The position numbers were made by a program, and so were the translations under genes. Positions 1 through 8,760 of a stretch of DNA of 38,073 bases are shown here, piece by piece (within the stretch, counting starts at the first letter, position 1; each line of letters begins with the position of its first letter). This DNA is from an uncultured Chromatiaceae bacterium (GTDB taxonomy: Bacteria > Pseudomonadota > Gammaproteobacteria > Enterobacterales > Alteromonadaceae). Location of the stretch: assembly GCA_946482325.1 (NCBI GenBank), contig CAMLRA010000021.1, positions 1 through 38,073 of the forward strand, given 5' to 3'. Below the pieces are notes generated by a model that ran no database searches, was not told the DNA's origin, and saw only the letters and a program-made list of their open reading frames with translations.

Positions 1-110
1 GGCTCTGGCCAACGAAAAATCGGGGAGCCGACAGACCGATTTGGACAGCTGGGCAGATCAGCAACGCATGCTTGGTTTGCTCGAAAACGTCAGCCAGGCT
101 CAGGCGCAAA
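1..110 (+). other. Left-edge segment that does not fit the receptor gene
   Basis: The minus-strand receptor frame stays open here, but its last ~37 codons lose any resemblance to the TonB-receptor family. The plus-strand frame starting at base 2 is also open and reads like a hydrophilic, helix-forming protein (it includes LDSWADQQRMLGLLENVSQA). This could be the end of another gene joined to the receptor, a contig-edge chimera, or coincidence. I do not recognise a family for the plus-strand reading. Confidence 0.25.
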
Positions 111-2203
111 ATCGCACCCTTGTTACCATTGCTGTCTACTTGCTGACTGTATGTCGCGCCAACAGAAGCGTTCATGTCACCCATCAGTGGACGGGACAGC
201 GTTTTTGCTGCGCCAAAACGGACTGACTGGTTCTCGGCCACATCAAAAATCAGGTTCAGGCTTGGCAGCACGTGGCTGTAGCTGTGGTCGATATCTGTTG
301 GTGAAGCCACGATCAGGCCATTGACAGTCCCAAAGGCTGTACCTTGTGAATCCTGCTCAGTTTTGACATAACGCACGCCAACACTACCAGTTACCGGAAT
401 ACCACCGACTTCAGCTTCTAAATCCGCCTGGGTATACAGCGCAGTGACATCTTCACCGACAGTCCAGGTTTTGAATGAGTGACTTTGGTTGGTCAGGCTC
501 TCGGCGGTCAGTACATAATAACCGTCGTTCAGCATCGCACCGGAATCATAAGCAATCATGTTGCCCATGCCGATGAAGTCCAGATTCACAGTACCCATAC
601 GGTACTGCTCAGGCACAGTCACCATGGCCGGGAAGTCTTTTAAAGTCATGAAGTAACCTTCAGACTTTTTGTCTTTTTCGCGGGTTTTGTAAGACACACC
701 ATAGTGCATCTTGGTAAACATACCGGCATCTTCCAGCATTTGGGTTGCTGCCAGTTTAAAGGCGTTCATTTCGTCATCAACAGTCGGCGCGTTGATGAAA
801 CCGTCTTGTGCTGTATTTTCGTACAGAGAGTTACCGACTACACCGAATTTCTGGTTCAGAGCCGTACTCCAACCCCAGCTGCGTGGGCCACCCAGTTTAA
901 TCAGGTTGTAGTCACCGTAATTCAGGCTTGGCGTAAAGACAGCGCCTGAATTGCCCGGCTTCAGTTCGTAGCTCAGGTTGTCACCAACACCCAGCTTGTC
1001 ACCGCGGCCAGTACCGGCGTAGCTTTCGAAAGACCAGATTTCACGTTCAACCGATGAATGGCTGGCGTCAAAGTTTAAGGTCCAGTCGTCGTTCAGGTTG
1101 TAATCGGCGTTAAAACCAAAAGCGTTCATTTTGGCATCGCGGTTTTCCAGGTCGTTACGCACTACCAGGTATTCATTGCTGACTTTACCTTTAGTGACGA
1201 AACCTGTGGCCGGGTCGACTTCAACTGCTGAAGTACCACGGTTGTAACCCCAGGCGAATGGAATTTCGATACCGCGCAAGATTTTCTCGTCAGAGAAATC
1301 AACGTACAGCGCGTCAAACGTCATTTTCAGCTTGTCGTTTGGTGCAGCTTCAATCACTAACAACGCGGAATCGCGGTCCAGCACTGATGAACGTACAAAC
1401 GGTTTGGCACCGCCAAGGATGGAATAGTTTTTACCGGCGACTGAAAACTCCGGGTAACCCCAGGCGTTCCAGCGTTTTTCCTGGTTTGGTGAGCTCATTT
1501 TTGAATAAGCAAAAGCGACACCGATAGTGTCATTGGCGAACTTGTCGATGTACGAGAAAGTGCCACGGGCGCCAGAGTCTTTACCATCCGGGTTCAGTTT
1601 GTCCAGACTGGTCATTTCATACTGACCGTTGAACTGAATAGTGCGCTCGCGGCTTAATGGTTTAACCGTCTGCATGTCGATCACACCGGCGATGCCTTCG
1701 GCTTCCAGCGTGGCGTTTGGTGTTTTATAAACGGTTACACCGCTCATGATTTCAGACGGGTACAGGTCGAATTCTACACCGCGGTTGTCACCGATAGAGA
1801 CTTGCTCACGGCCATTGAAAGTGGTTGCACTTTCGTTTTCACCGAAGCCACGGATACTAACTTTACTGGCACGACCGTCCAGACGCTGTGACGCCAGGCC
1901 CGGCAGGCGCGAAATTGATTCGGCGATACTGGAATCCGGTAACTTACCGATGTCTTCCGCAGAGATTGATTCAACGACGTTGGTAGAGAAGCGTTTGGTG
2001 TTGATCGATTCAACAACAGAACGACGGAAACCTTTGATTTCGATTACTTCAACGGCAGCTTCAGCTTTGGCCTTGGCGCGTGCTTCAGTTGGTGTGAGTT
2101 TTTTGCCGGCATCTGCAGCAGCTTCTTGTGCTGCAAAGCCTGAGGTGCTGAAACCGGCTGCAGCCAGTGCCAGCGTCAGTACGCTGAGTTTATAGTGTTT
2201 CAT
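1..2203 (-). CDS. TonB-dependent outer-membrane receptor, C-terminus outside window
   Basis: This is an outer-membrane gated channel that takes up a large substrate (often an oligosaccharide in this subfamily) using TonB-ExbBD energy. The start is the ATG at 2201-2203. A signal peptide covers about residues 1-24 (cleavage near GFAA), a TonB-box-like VEVIEIKGF lies at 51-59, and the plug domain follows with LPDSSIAESISRLPG near 88-102. The layout matches the TIGR01782 (Xanthomonas/Caulobacter-type) family, whose members run roughly 900-1000 residues. About 734 codons are visible, so the end of the barrel is missing. Residues to about 697 look normal, including the barrel segment SRPLMGDMNAS. 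The expected GGNPxLxPW stretch never appears, and the last ~37 codons look foreign. The substrate cannot be told. The neighbouring palindromes suggest control by a repressor. Confidence 0.9.
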   Translation of the reverse strand, partial: MKHYKLSVLTLALAAAGFSTSGFAAQEAAADAGKKLTPTEARAKAKAEAAVEVIEIKGFRRSVVESINTKRFSTNVVESISAEDIGKLPDSSIAESISRLPGLASQRLDGRASKVSIRGFGENESATTFNGREQVSIGDNRGVEFDLYPSEIMSGVTVYKTPNATLEAEGIAGVIDMQTVKPLSRERTIQFNGQYEMTSLDKLNPDGKDSGARGTFSYIDKFANDTIGVAFAYSKMSSPNQEKRWNAWGYPEFSVAGKNYSILGGAKPFVRSSVLDRDSALLVIEAAPNDKLKMTFDALYVDFSDEKILRGIEIPFAWGYNRGTSAVEVDPATGFVTKGKVSNEYLVVRNDLENRDAKMNAFGFNADYNLNDDWTLNFDASHSSVEREIWSFESYAGTGRGDKLGVGDNLSYELKPGNSGAVFTPSLNYGDYNLIKLGGPRSWGWSTALNQKFGVVGNSLYENTAQDGFINAPTVDDEMNAFKLAATQMLEDAGMFTKMHYGVSYKTREKDKKSEGYFMTLKDFPAMVTVPEQYRMGTVNLDFIGMGNMIAYDSGAMLNDGYYVLTAESLTNQSHSFKTWTVGEDVTALYTQADLEAEVGGIPVTGSVGVRYVKTEQDSQGTAFGTVNGLIVASPTDIDHSYSHVLPSLNLIFDVAENQSVRFGAAKTLSRPLMGDMNASVGATYSQQVDSNGNKGAILRLSLADVFEQTKHALLICPAVQIGLSAPRFFVGQS

Positions 2204-2317
2204 TGCCCTTCATCCCCGGTGTGGTGTTTCATAGTTATTTGGTTGTGCGCTCCATACCCTGGGGCATGAAAGATGACAACCATGCTATTTCTATGTGGAA
2301 CCTCCCCCTGATACAAC

Positions 2318-2333
2318 ATGAATACGTATTCAT
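2318..2333. promoter_or_regulatory. Perfect 16-bp palindrome, candidate operator
   Basis: The sequence ATGAATACGTATTCAT is a perfect palindrome with a central CG, 115 bases upstream of the receptor start. It shares TGnATACGTATnCA with the palindrome at 2609-2622. Central-CG palindromes of this size are typical of LacI-family operators, and TonB receptors for sugars are often controlled by such repressors. The operator role is inference, and no regulator gene lies in the window. Confidence 0.5.
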
Positions 2334-2608
2334 AATCACGCTTTTGCGCCGGGCCAGTGCAACTTTTCACAACCTTGCACCAAGCACGTGCAATTCACGA
2401 TTTTATCGTTGGTTTTTCCAGCCGAATCGCACTGAAATGTCCCAACATCGAGGCCAGTCCCATGTAACGAATAGCACAGAATTTGTGAAAAAAATGATTA
2501 GTTTCAAATCGAAGCGGTGATGAATGCAGATAACACTAATACACAGGGGGGGTGGAAGTAGTTAAAAGCAGAAAACGGGCAATTTACTGCTGCTGTGCAG
2601 CAGCAAAT

Positions 2609-2622
2609 TGCATACGTATGCA
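2609..2622. promoter_or_regulatory. Perfect 14-bp palindrome, second candidate operator
   Basis: TGCATACGTATGCA is a perfect palindrome with the same ATACGTAT core and outer TG/CA as the site at 2318-2333, centred about 290 bases away. It lies 30 bases past the wzi stop, so it may act at a distance on the receptor promoter (looping) rather than on wzi. Confidence 0.4.
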
Positions 2623-2652
2623 CAAAGTTTTTCGCTGTCTATGCAACAGCCG

Positions 2653-4098
2653 CTAAAACTGCCGGCTCCAGCTCAGGAATAGTTCTGATTGCCAGTCGCG
2701 GCTACCGCTGACTTTATCCTTGGTATTACTGAACTCCAGCCCCCATTTCCACTGGTCGGCCTGATCGCGCCACTGTTGCTCGGTACGCCACAACAATACT
2801 GTGCGGGCCGGTAATTGAGTTTGGGTCCACTGCGAGGGCAAATCCACCCGGCCACCGTCGACGTTCAGCCGCAACCAGGCCAGCTTGTTATGCCAGCTGG
2901 TCTGACTGTCGAGCTGCGTCAGGATACCGATATTCAGCACTTTGCTGTCATTGTCGTAGGCGGTGCCAAATGCACGGCCATACCGGCGATAGCCATCAAA
3001 ATGGGTGCTGTGTTCGTAATAACAGTTGAATTTGCGGTCATTACTGCAGTCAATCGCCGTATCCAGCGCTTCCAGATAGACACGACTGCTCAGCGCGCGA
3101 ATATAGGTATCGATACCGAGCTGGTACGACACTTTATACAGCTGCAGACTCTTTGTGCCGAAATCATCAGCTATCGCCGACCAGTAAATACCAACCGGCT
3201 GGCCCAGTAAGCTGGTGCTCCAGCGTAAATCATAGCCAGCCAGCATGTTTTCTGTCCCTTCGATCTGACCGCCACGGAACAGGCCGTCAAACCAATCATT
3301 CAGACCATTACCAAAACCTTCGCCACCATAGGTCATGACCCAACTAAAACCCATTTCCAGCGAATTCAGCGGTTTGATGCCAAGACGCGCCTGCCAAAGT
3401 TTGGCGTCAGGCACGTGGGCACGGCTGCTGAGCTGGCCAAAGCTGGTGGTAAAAGTCCAGGCTGGCAGCCAGTCATCGGCAGCTGCGACGCTGGAGTTGC
3501 GGCTCAGCGTAATGGCCGGTACTGGTCGGGCATTGGTCGATAAAATGGCGCTGGTATCAAAAGACGGGCCCCAGTATTTTTCCAGAGCACCGGCACTGAC
3601 AATCCAGTTACCGGCTTTGACCGCGACATAACTGCCATCGAGCCTGGATTTATTCTGGTCAAACGGCTGACTGACCTGACTGACCTGTAGCCGCGCACTG
3701 ACATGTTCGGTCTGATAACTGCCACTGGCTTGCGCCTGAGCTTTGTCACGTAAGGTATCGCCAAAACGCACAAATGCGGGCTGTTCAGTTTCACCGGCAA
3801 GGCTCAGGCTGGCCTGTACTTCGCGCCGGTCACGTTGCCAGACCGTCATCACGCGCTGCAGTGCTTGTTGAGCGTCCTGGTCCAGCGTCGACGGGTCCAG
3901 TTGTTGTAAGTCCTGCAGGATGCCGCTCCACATCAGCGGATAAGTGTTGATGGGCTGGCGAATAAAACCTGCATCCGACAGCAACTGAATATCGTTTCTT
4001 AGTGACAAATCGTCCGCTTCAATCCACCAGCCGGCCAAAGCCGGTGTGCTGACAGCTGCGGCACCACAAACCAGCAGAGATAACAATGTGAGTTTCAA
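2653..4098 (-). CDS. Wzi-family capsule assembly / outer-membrane beta-barrel protein
   Basis: This 481-residue protein has a signal peptide (residues ~1-22, ending PALA) and then GWWIEADDLSLRNDIQ, typical of the N-terminal helical part of Wzi-like proteins (PF14052). An Arg/aromatic-rich beta-barrel follows, including KYWGPSFDTSAILS and SRNSS, and it ends in Phe, the usual C-terminal residue recognised by the Bam complex. Wzi of E. coli anchors K30 capsule to the outer membrane; many relatives sit in genomes without that capsule and their role is unknown. The start is TTG, chosen because AAGGGA (4106-4111) lies 7 nt upstream and the nearby ATG (4103-4105) is out of frame. The gene lies between the M13 peptidase and the TonB receptor on the same strand, with gaps large enough for separate transcription. 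No capsule genes are nearby. Confidence 0.82.
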   Translation of the reverse strand: MKLTLLSLLVCGAAAVSTPALAGWWIEADDLSLRNDIQLLSDAGFIRQPINTYPLMWSGILQDLQQLDPSTLDQDAQQALQRVMTVWQRDRREVQASLSLAGETEQPAFVRFGDTLRDKAQAQASGSYQTEHVSARLQVSQVSQPFDQNKSRLDGSYVAVKAGNWIVSAGALEKYWGPSFDTSAILSTNARPVPAITLSRNSSVAAADDWLPAWTFTTSFGQLSSRAHVPDAKLWQARLGIKPLNSLEMGFSWVMTYGGEGFGNGLNDWFDGLFRGGQIEGTENMLAGYDLRWSTSLLGQPVGIYWSAIADDFGTKSLQLYKVSYQLGIDTYIRALSSRVYLEALDTAIDCSNDRKFNCYYEHSTHFDGYRRYGRAFGTAYDNDSKVLNIGILTQLDSQTSWHNKLAWLRLNVDGGRVDLPSQWTQTQLPARTVLLWRTEQQWRDQADQWKWGLEFSNTKDKVSGSRDWQSELFLSWSRQF

Positions 4099-4105
4099 GA
4101 TTCAT

Positions 4106-4111
4106 TCCCTT
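4106..4111 (-). promoter_or_regulatory. Shine-Dalgarno site fixing a TTG start for the Wzi-like gene
   Basis: AAGGGA on the minus strand sits 7 nt before TTG (4096-4098). The ATG between them begins 1 nt after the site and is in another frame. This supports TTG initiation. Confidence 0.6.
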
Positions 4112-4249
4112 GGCGAAAAGTTGGGCCGATTATACACGCCGGCATTCAGCGACCAAATGGGCGCGACCGCATCTGGTACAATTTCAGTACAAATTTGATA
4201 ATGCCGCTTCGCATGCCGTGTCCGTGTCCGTGTCCAGTGGGGCTAAATT

Positions 4250-4275
4250 AAAACGGGACCGAAGTCCCGTTTTTT
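4250..4275 (-). terminator. Intrinsic terminator of the M13 peptidase gene
   Basis: The arms are AAACGGGAC and GTCCCGTTT, enclosing CGAA (read on the minus strand as a stable C-UUCG-G tetraloop) and followed on the minus strand by GTTTTAATTT. It starts about 20 bases past the peptidase stop. Confidence 0.75.
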
Positions 4276-4294
4276 ACCTGCCAGATAACCGTAG

Positions 4295-6361
4295 TTACCA
4301 GATCTTCACCCGCACATCATCAGGCCGGTACATGCCGTCGCCCGGTTTGACGTCATAGGCCTGATAAAATTCCGGCATATTTGACAACACCCCCAGCACA
4401 CGGTACATGCCCGGAGAATGTGGACCAGTGATGATTTGCTGACGCAGCGCTTCGTCACGGAATTTGATCCGCCAGACTTGCGCCCACCCGATAAAGAAGC
4501 GTTTTTCGCCGGTAAAGCCGTCGATCACCGGTGCTGCTTTACCGCCGAGTGAATTCTGATAAGCGCGGTAAGACACAGTCAGACCACCCAGGTCAGCAAT
4601 ATTTTCGCCAAGGCCCAAAGCGCCTTGCAGGTGCAAATCATCAATCGGATTAAAGGCGCTGTACTGGTCGATCATCAACTGCGCACGTTGTTTAAATTTC
4701 TGCTCATCGTCCGGCGTCCACCAGTCACGCAGGTTGCCATCCCCATCAGAGCGACGGCCCTGGTCATCAAAACCGTGAGTAATTTCGTGGCCAATCACAC
4801 CGCCGATCGCGCCGTAGTTCACTGCATCGTCGGCTTCCACGTTAAAAAACGGCGGTTGCAGAATCGCCGCCGGGAACACAATTTCATTCATCGTCGAGCT
4901 GTAATAGGCGTTGACCGTTTGTGGGGTCATGCCCCAGTCAGTGCGGTCGACCGGCTTGCCGAGACGGCCGGTATTACGCTGATATTCACAGGCGCTGCTG
5001 CGCTGCATATTGCCAACTAAATCACCGGCTTTGATCTCCAGGCAGCTGTAATCACGCCAGACATCCGGGTAACCAATTTTGGTATTAAACTTCGCGAGTT
5101 TGGCCAGCGCCTGCTGTTTTGTCTCCGGGCTCATCCACTCCAGACCGTTGATGGACTGCTCAAAAGCGGCGCGCAGATTTTTAATCAGCTGCTCCATGCG
5201 GGCTTTGGCTTCCGGCTTAAAGTGTTTTTCCACATACAACTTACCAACCATAAAACCTAAGGCTTCATCGATGGCGGCAACAGCGCGTTCTTCCCGTGGT
5301 TTTTGTTGCTGCAGGCCGTTCAGTGCGCGGCCATAAAAATCAAAACTGGCCTGTTCGAAGCTACTTGCCAGTAAGGCGGCATGGCTGCGGATCAAATGAA
5401 ATTTCAGGTATAGCTGCCAGTCAGCCAGGCTGATCTGACTCTGTAATTTGGCAAATTCAGTTAAGTAAGTCGGCTGACGTACCACCAGACTGTCGATCGC
5501 GGGTAAGCCTGCACCTTCGAGAAAAGCCGCCCAGTTAAAACCTGGTGCTGTAGTTGCCAGCTCTGCCGGCGTCATTTTGTTGTATGTCGCGGTGCGGTCA
5601 CGGTTTTGTACCCGGCTCCACTGAATAGTTGCCAGTTGTTGTTCAATCGCATAAATCCGGTCCGCTGCAGCAGAGCCATCCGGCCAACCGGCCAGTTCCC
5701 AGAATTTGGCAATCATCCAGCGGTACTGCTGTTTGATTTTTTCGGCTTTTTCGTCAGTTTTTAAGTAGTTATCGCGGTCTGGCATGCCAAGACCAGACTG
5801 ATTGACCAGGCTGATATATTGGGTGGAGTTTTTCTGGTCCTGACCGACGAACAAAGTCACCGGTGTGCCATAGCGTTGTGCTTGTAGTTTGCCCCAGAAC
5901 ATAGCCAATTCATCAGCGTTCTTCAGGCCATCAATGGCGGCGATGTCTGTGGCGAGCGGCTGCAGGCCCAGCTTATCAATGGTCGTTGTGTCCATAAAAG
6001 CACGATATAAATCGCCGATTTTCTGTGCGTCAGTACCGGCTTCGGCTGGTTTTGCGGCTTGTTGCTGAACCAGTTCCAGCACATGTTTCTCAGCGTTATA
6101 CCGCAGTTCGTCAAAGCTGCCCCAACGCGATTTGTCCGCCGGGATCTCGGTTTTCGCCAACCAGTTGCCGTTCACATAACGGAAGAAATCCTGCTGCGGT
6201 TTGACCTGTGTATCCAGATTGCCCAGTTCAATGCCTGATTTCAGCTGCACAGCTTCTACCTGAGCTTGCGGGGCCACAGTTTCCGGCGCTTTGCCACAGC
6301 CAGACAGTTGAAAAGTCAGTGCGGCTGCCACCGCCAGTGCAATCACAGTTTTTTGCGACAT
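4295..6361 (-). CDS. pepO: M13-family zinc metallopeptidase (PepO/neprilysin-like), lipoprotein
   Basis: This 688-residue endopeptidase cleaves oligopeptides outside the inner membrane. The N-terminus is a lipoprotein signal with lipobox LSGC (Cys22), so it is probably lipid-anchored in the periplasm or envelope. The M13 N-terminal domain begins near QQDFFRYVNGNWL (56-68). The catalytic domain carries NAYYSSTMNEIVFPA (484-498), HEITH (525-529) with two zinc-binding His and the catalytic Glu, and GENIADLGG (585-593) with the third zinc ligand. The length is normal for bacterial family members. The C-terminus is VKIW where many relatives end in CxxW. I chose the ATG at 6359-6361 because it starts the lipoprotein signal; an open extension of 36 codons upstream has no signal-peptide character. 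It has its own terminator and is probably monocistronic. Confidence 0.93.
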   Translation of the reverse strand: MSQKTVIALAVAAALTFQLSGCGKAPETVAPQAQVEAVQLKSGIELGNLDTQVKPQQDFFRYVNGNWLAKTEIPADKSRWGSFDELRYNAEKHVLELVQQQAAKPAEAGTDAQKIGDLYRAFMDTTTIDKLGLQPLATDIAAIDGLKNADELAMFWGKLQAQRYGTPVTLFVGQDQKNSTQYISLVNQSGLGMPDRDNYLKTDEKAEKIKQQYRWMIAKFWELAGWPDGSAAADRIYAIEQQLATIQWSRVQNRDRTATYNKMTPAELATTAPGFNWAAFLEGAGLPAIDSLVVRQPTYLTEFAKLQSQISLADWQLYLKFHLIRSHAALLASSFEQASFDFYGRALNGLQQQKPREERAVAAIDEALGFMVGKLYVEKHFKPEAKARMEQLIKNLRAAFEQSINGLEWMSPETKQQALAKLAKFNTKIGYPDVWRDYSCLEIKAGDLVGNMQRSSACEYQRNTGRLGKPVDRTDWGMTPQTVNAYYSSTMNEIVFPAAILQPPFFNVEADDAVNYGAIGGVIGHEITHGFDDQGRRSDGDGNLRDWWTPDDEQKFKQRAQLMIDQYSAFNPIDDLHLQGALGLGENIADLGGLTVSYRAYQNSLGGKAAPVIDGFTGEKRFFIGWAQVWRIKFRDEALRQQIITGPHSPGMYRVLGVLSNMPEFYQAYDVKPGDGMYRPDDVRVKIW

Positions 6362-6551
6362 AAAAGTTTCCCGGAACAACAATGAAATTTGTTCCGAGTG
6401 TAGTGAGGAGGAATTGAATGTCCAGCACCCGACAGGCGCAGCAGCACCGATCTGCGACGGACAGAGCATTAGCTGCTATGAATGCAGGGGTTGACGGGAT
6501 GGCGCAGCACCACCAGCGCCACCATCAGGTATCTGCCCGCATGCGACGCCA

Positions 6552-8177
6552 TTACACTTGAAAAGACGCTGCCTGAGTCCGTAAACGCGCTGCCAGCTCT
6601 GCCAGCGCTTCACTGGCCTCTGCGCTTTGTGCGGAACTGCGGCTAACCTCAGAAATACTACCGTTAAAGTCGGTGATATTCCGGTTAATTTCTTCGGCAA
6701 CAATAGTTTGCTGCTCGGTTGCTGTCGAGATTTGCACGTTCATATCCACAATGGCTGAAATCGACTGTTTGATTTGCTCCAACACGGTTCCGGCCTGCTC
6801 TGCATTATGCACGCTGCCCTCAGCATGACCCTGCGATTCAGTCATGGCACTGACCGCCTCACGTGCCGCGCCCTGCAGTTTGTCAATCATGCTGCGGATA
6901 GACTCAGTCGCCTGCTGAGTATTGGTCGCCAGCATGCGCACTTCGTCCGCCACGACTGCGAAACCGCGGCCCGCCTCGCCGGCACGCGCGGCTTCAATAG
7001 CTGCATTCAGCGCCAGCAGGTTGGTTTGTGCGGCGATACTTTGAATCACCGACAGCACCTGGCTGATTTTGTCCGTTTCGCTGTTGAGCTGACTAATCAC
7101 AGTCCCCGCCGACTGAATAGCTTCAGATAAGCGGGTGATGGCAATGATATTGGCATTGACTTGCTGCACGCCTTGCTGAGTTTGCACATCAGTCTGATTG
7201 GCCTGATCTGAAGTGTGCTGCGCACTATTCGCCACCTCCTGAATCGCCGCCGACATCTGATTAATCGCCGTGGCGATTAAATTTGCCTGCTGTTCCTGCT
7301 CGAACGCCGTGTTGCTGACCTGATGGCTGATCGTACTCATTTCCTCTGAAGCCGCCGCCAGCTGCGCGACCGCCTGACTCAGCTCAGCAAAAAACTGCTG
7401 GACTCGCCCCACAGTCTGGTTAAAAGCCAGTGCGGTTTGGGCAATTTCGTCACGGCCTGTGACTGTCGCCCGCAAGCGCAGATCAGACTGCTGACCTACC
7501 GCCACTATGGTTGTCTGCAAATTAGACAGCGGTCGTTGAATAGACTGGCTGACCAGCATCGCCAGCACAACCAAAACCAAACTGACGCAAAGCACAATCA
7601 TCACAAATAACCAGAGTGTTTCTGACAGCGTTTGTTTGGCGCCTTCAGTAAAGCGGGCGGATTCGGTCAGTTGCAGCTCAATCAACCGGTTTAACGCGGC
7701 ACTCAGCGGGTCTGCGTTGGTATAGAGCTGCTCGTTAAATGCAGCACCATCCATCTCTACGATTTGCCCCTGGCTGAGTTGCGTCCGGTACTGTTGTAGC
7801 TGTGATGTCCAGGTTACGATTAGACGCTCAGCATTAGTGACCAGCTGCGCCTCCTCAGAGGTTAACTGAGTACTCAAATAAGCCTGCCAGGCCTTTTTTG
7901 CATCTAGTTCTGCAGCATCGATGGCACTGATCGCCTGTTGCGCGGTCAGCAGACCGCCCCGGTGCTTATGCAAAGTATCAACAATAGTCACAGCATAGGC
8001 ATCTGATACCTGCTTAATTTGCTGCAAGGGTTGTACTCGATCAACATATAAACTATCGACTCCGGCAGCCAACAGTTTCATGTCGTACAACGACAGAGCA
8101 CACAGCATCACCAACGCTGTTAAAGGTAATACGGCCAATATAATCAGGCGACTGCGAACTTTTAATTGATTCAGCAT
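6552..8177 (-). CDS. Methyl-accepting chemotaxis protein
   Basis: This 541-residue transmembrane chemoreceptor signals through CheW/CheA. TM1 is at about residues 12-30, followed by a roughly 155-residue mainly helical periplasmic sensor (four-helix-bundle type by pattern, ligand unknown). TM2 is at about 188-210, then a HAMP segment ([16 protein letters not shown]) and a long coiled-coil signalling domain. The conserved hairpin tip is present ([18 protein letters not shown], then [15 protein letters not shown]). No C-terminal CheR/CheB-binding pentapeptide (NWETF-like) is visible; the protein ends AASFQV. The ATG at 8175-8177 begins a charged stretch before TM1. No che genes are adjacent, so it is an orphan receptor. 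Confidence 0.95.
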   Translation of the reverse strand: MLNQLKVRSRLIILAVLPLTALVMLCALSLYDMKLLAAGVDSLYVDRVQPLQQIKQVSDAYAVTIVDTLHKHRGGLLTAQQAISAIDAAELDAKKAWQAYLSTQLTSEEAQLVTNAERLIVTWTSQLQQYRTQLSQGQIVEMDGAAFNEQLYTNADPLSAALNRLIELQLTESARFTEGAKQTLSETLWLFVMIVLCVSLVLVVLAMLVSQSIQRPLSNLQTTIVAVGQQSDLRLRATVTGRDEIAQTALAFNQTVGRVQQFFAELSQAVAQLAAASEEMSTISHQVSNTAFEQEQQANLIATAINQMSAAIQEVANSAQHTSDQANQTDVQTQQGVQQVNANIIAITRLSEAIQSAGTVISQLNSETDKISQVLSVIQSIAAQTNLLALNAAIEAARAGEAGRGFAVVADEVRMLATNTQQATESIRSMIDKLQGAAREAVSAMTESQGHAEGSVHNAEQAGTVLEQIKQSISAIVDMNVQISTATEQQTIVAEEINRNITDFNGSISEVSRSSAQSAEASEALAELAARLRTQAASFQV

Positions 8178-8336
8178 ATTAATCCCGGCTTATTCCGCTT
8201 AAAAATTCAGCTTAGTCCAGACTTGAATCGCTGCACGCCGATTTCCCGTTTGATTTACCGGACAAAGTTTGCGTTTACGAATATTTTTCAGGATGATAGG
8301 TAAAACGATACCGATTAAACCGACAAGGACTTCCCG

Positions 8337-8750
8337 ATGACAGACTCTATTCTCGCCTCTATTGCTGGTTTACCGGCTTTTCTGAGCTTTTTTGTTTTAG
8401 CCATTCTATTGATACTGCTGTTTTGCCGCTTTTACAGCTGGGTTACGCCGCATGACGAATTCGCCTTGATCCGGGCCAATAACCCTGCGGCAGCCATCGC
8501 TTTTGTCGGTGCGTTGATTGGTTTTGCCCTACCGCTGGCCAGCGCCATCGAACATTCGATTTCTTTGGCTGACTGTGCGATTTGGGGGGGCTTTGCGCTG
8601 GTGATCCAAATCCTGACTTTTGTCGCTGTTCGTGTCACAGTGCGTCAGTTGCCGCAACGCATCAGCGAAGGCGAAATTGCCTCCGGTATTTTTGCCGCCG
8701 GCAGCGCGATAGCAGTGGGTCTCGTCAACGCTGCCAGCATGACATTCTGA
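8337..8750 (+). CDS. yjfL: DUF350 inner-membrane protein, YjfL-like
   Basis: This 137-residue, very hydrophobic protein has four likely membrane helices (about residues 12-31, 48-68, 78-98 and 113-134). The pattern matches DUF350, including GALIGFALPLASAI and a late segment EGEIASGIFAAGSAIAVGL that repeats the style of the first half. The family function is unknown. In E. coli, yjfL is followed by yjfM (DUF1190) and yjfC (glutathionylspermidine-synthase-like); the same order here supports the call. AAGGA lies 7 nt before the ATG. The next gene starts 10 nt after the stop, so the three form an operon. Confidence 0.85.
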   Translation: MTDSILASIAGLPAFLSFFVLAILLILLFCRFYSWVTPHDEFALIRANNPAAAIAFVGALIGFALPLASAIEHSISLADCAIWGGFALVIQILTFVAVRVTVRQLPQRISEGEIASGIFAAGSAIAVGLVNAASMTF

Positions 8751-8760
8751 CGGAGGCAGC

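Larger units (their letters stand above)
2204..2652. other. Intergenic region upstream of TonB receptor
   Basis: This 449-base stretch has no credible gene. It must carry the receptor promoter (minus strand) and the end of the wzi transcript. It contains the two related palindromes listed separately, an inverted repeat TTGCAC-7 nt-GTGCAA at 2375-2393 and a G-run near 2549. I could not assign a -35/-10 pair with confidence. Confidence 0.6.

Noticed and set aside
4216..4233. Hexamer CCGTGT repeated three times
   Set aside because: Too short and isolated to be a meaningful repeat; no gene or hairpin depends on it.
6362..6469. 36-codon N-terminal extension of the M13 peptidase
   Set aside because: It would place the lipoprotein signal inside the protein; the ATG at 6359-6361 gives a proper signal peptide.
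8178..8336. Sigma-28 flagellar promoter upstream of the chemoreceptor
   Set aside because: The best candidate (TCAAGTCT with GCTGAATT) has the wrong spacing and a poor -10.
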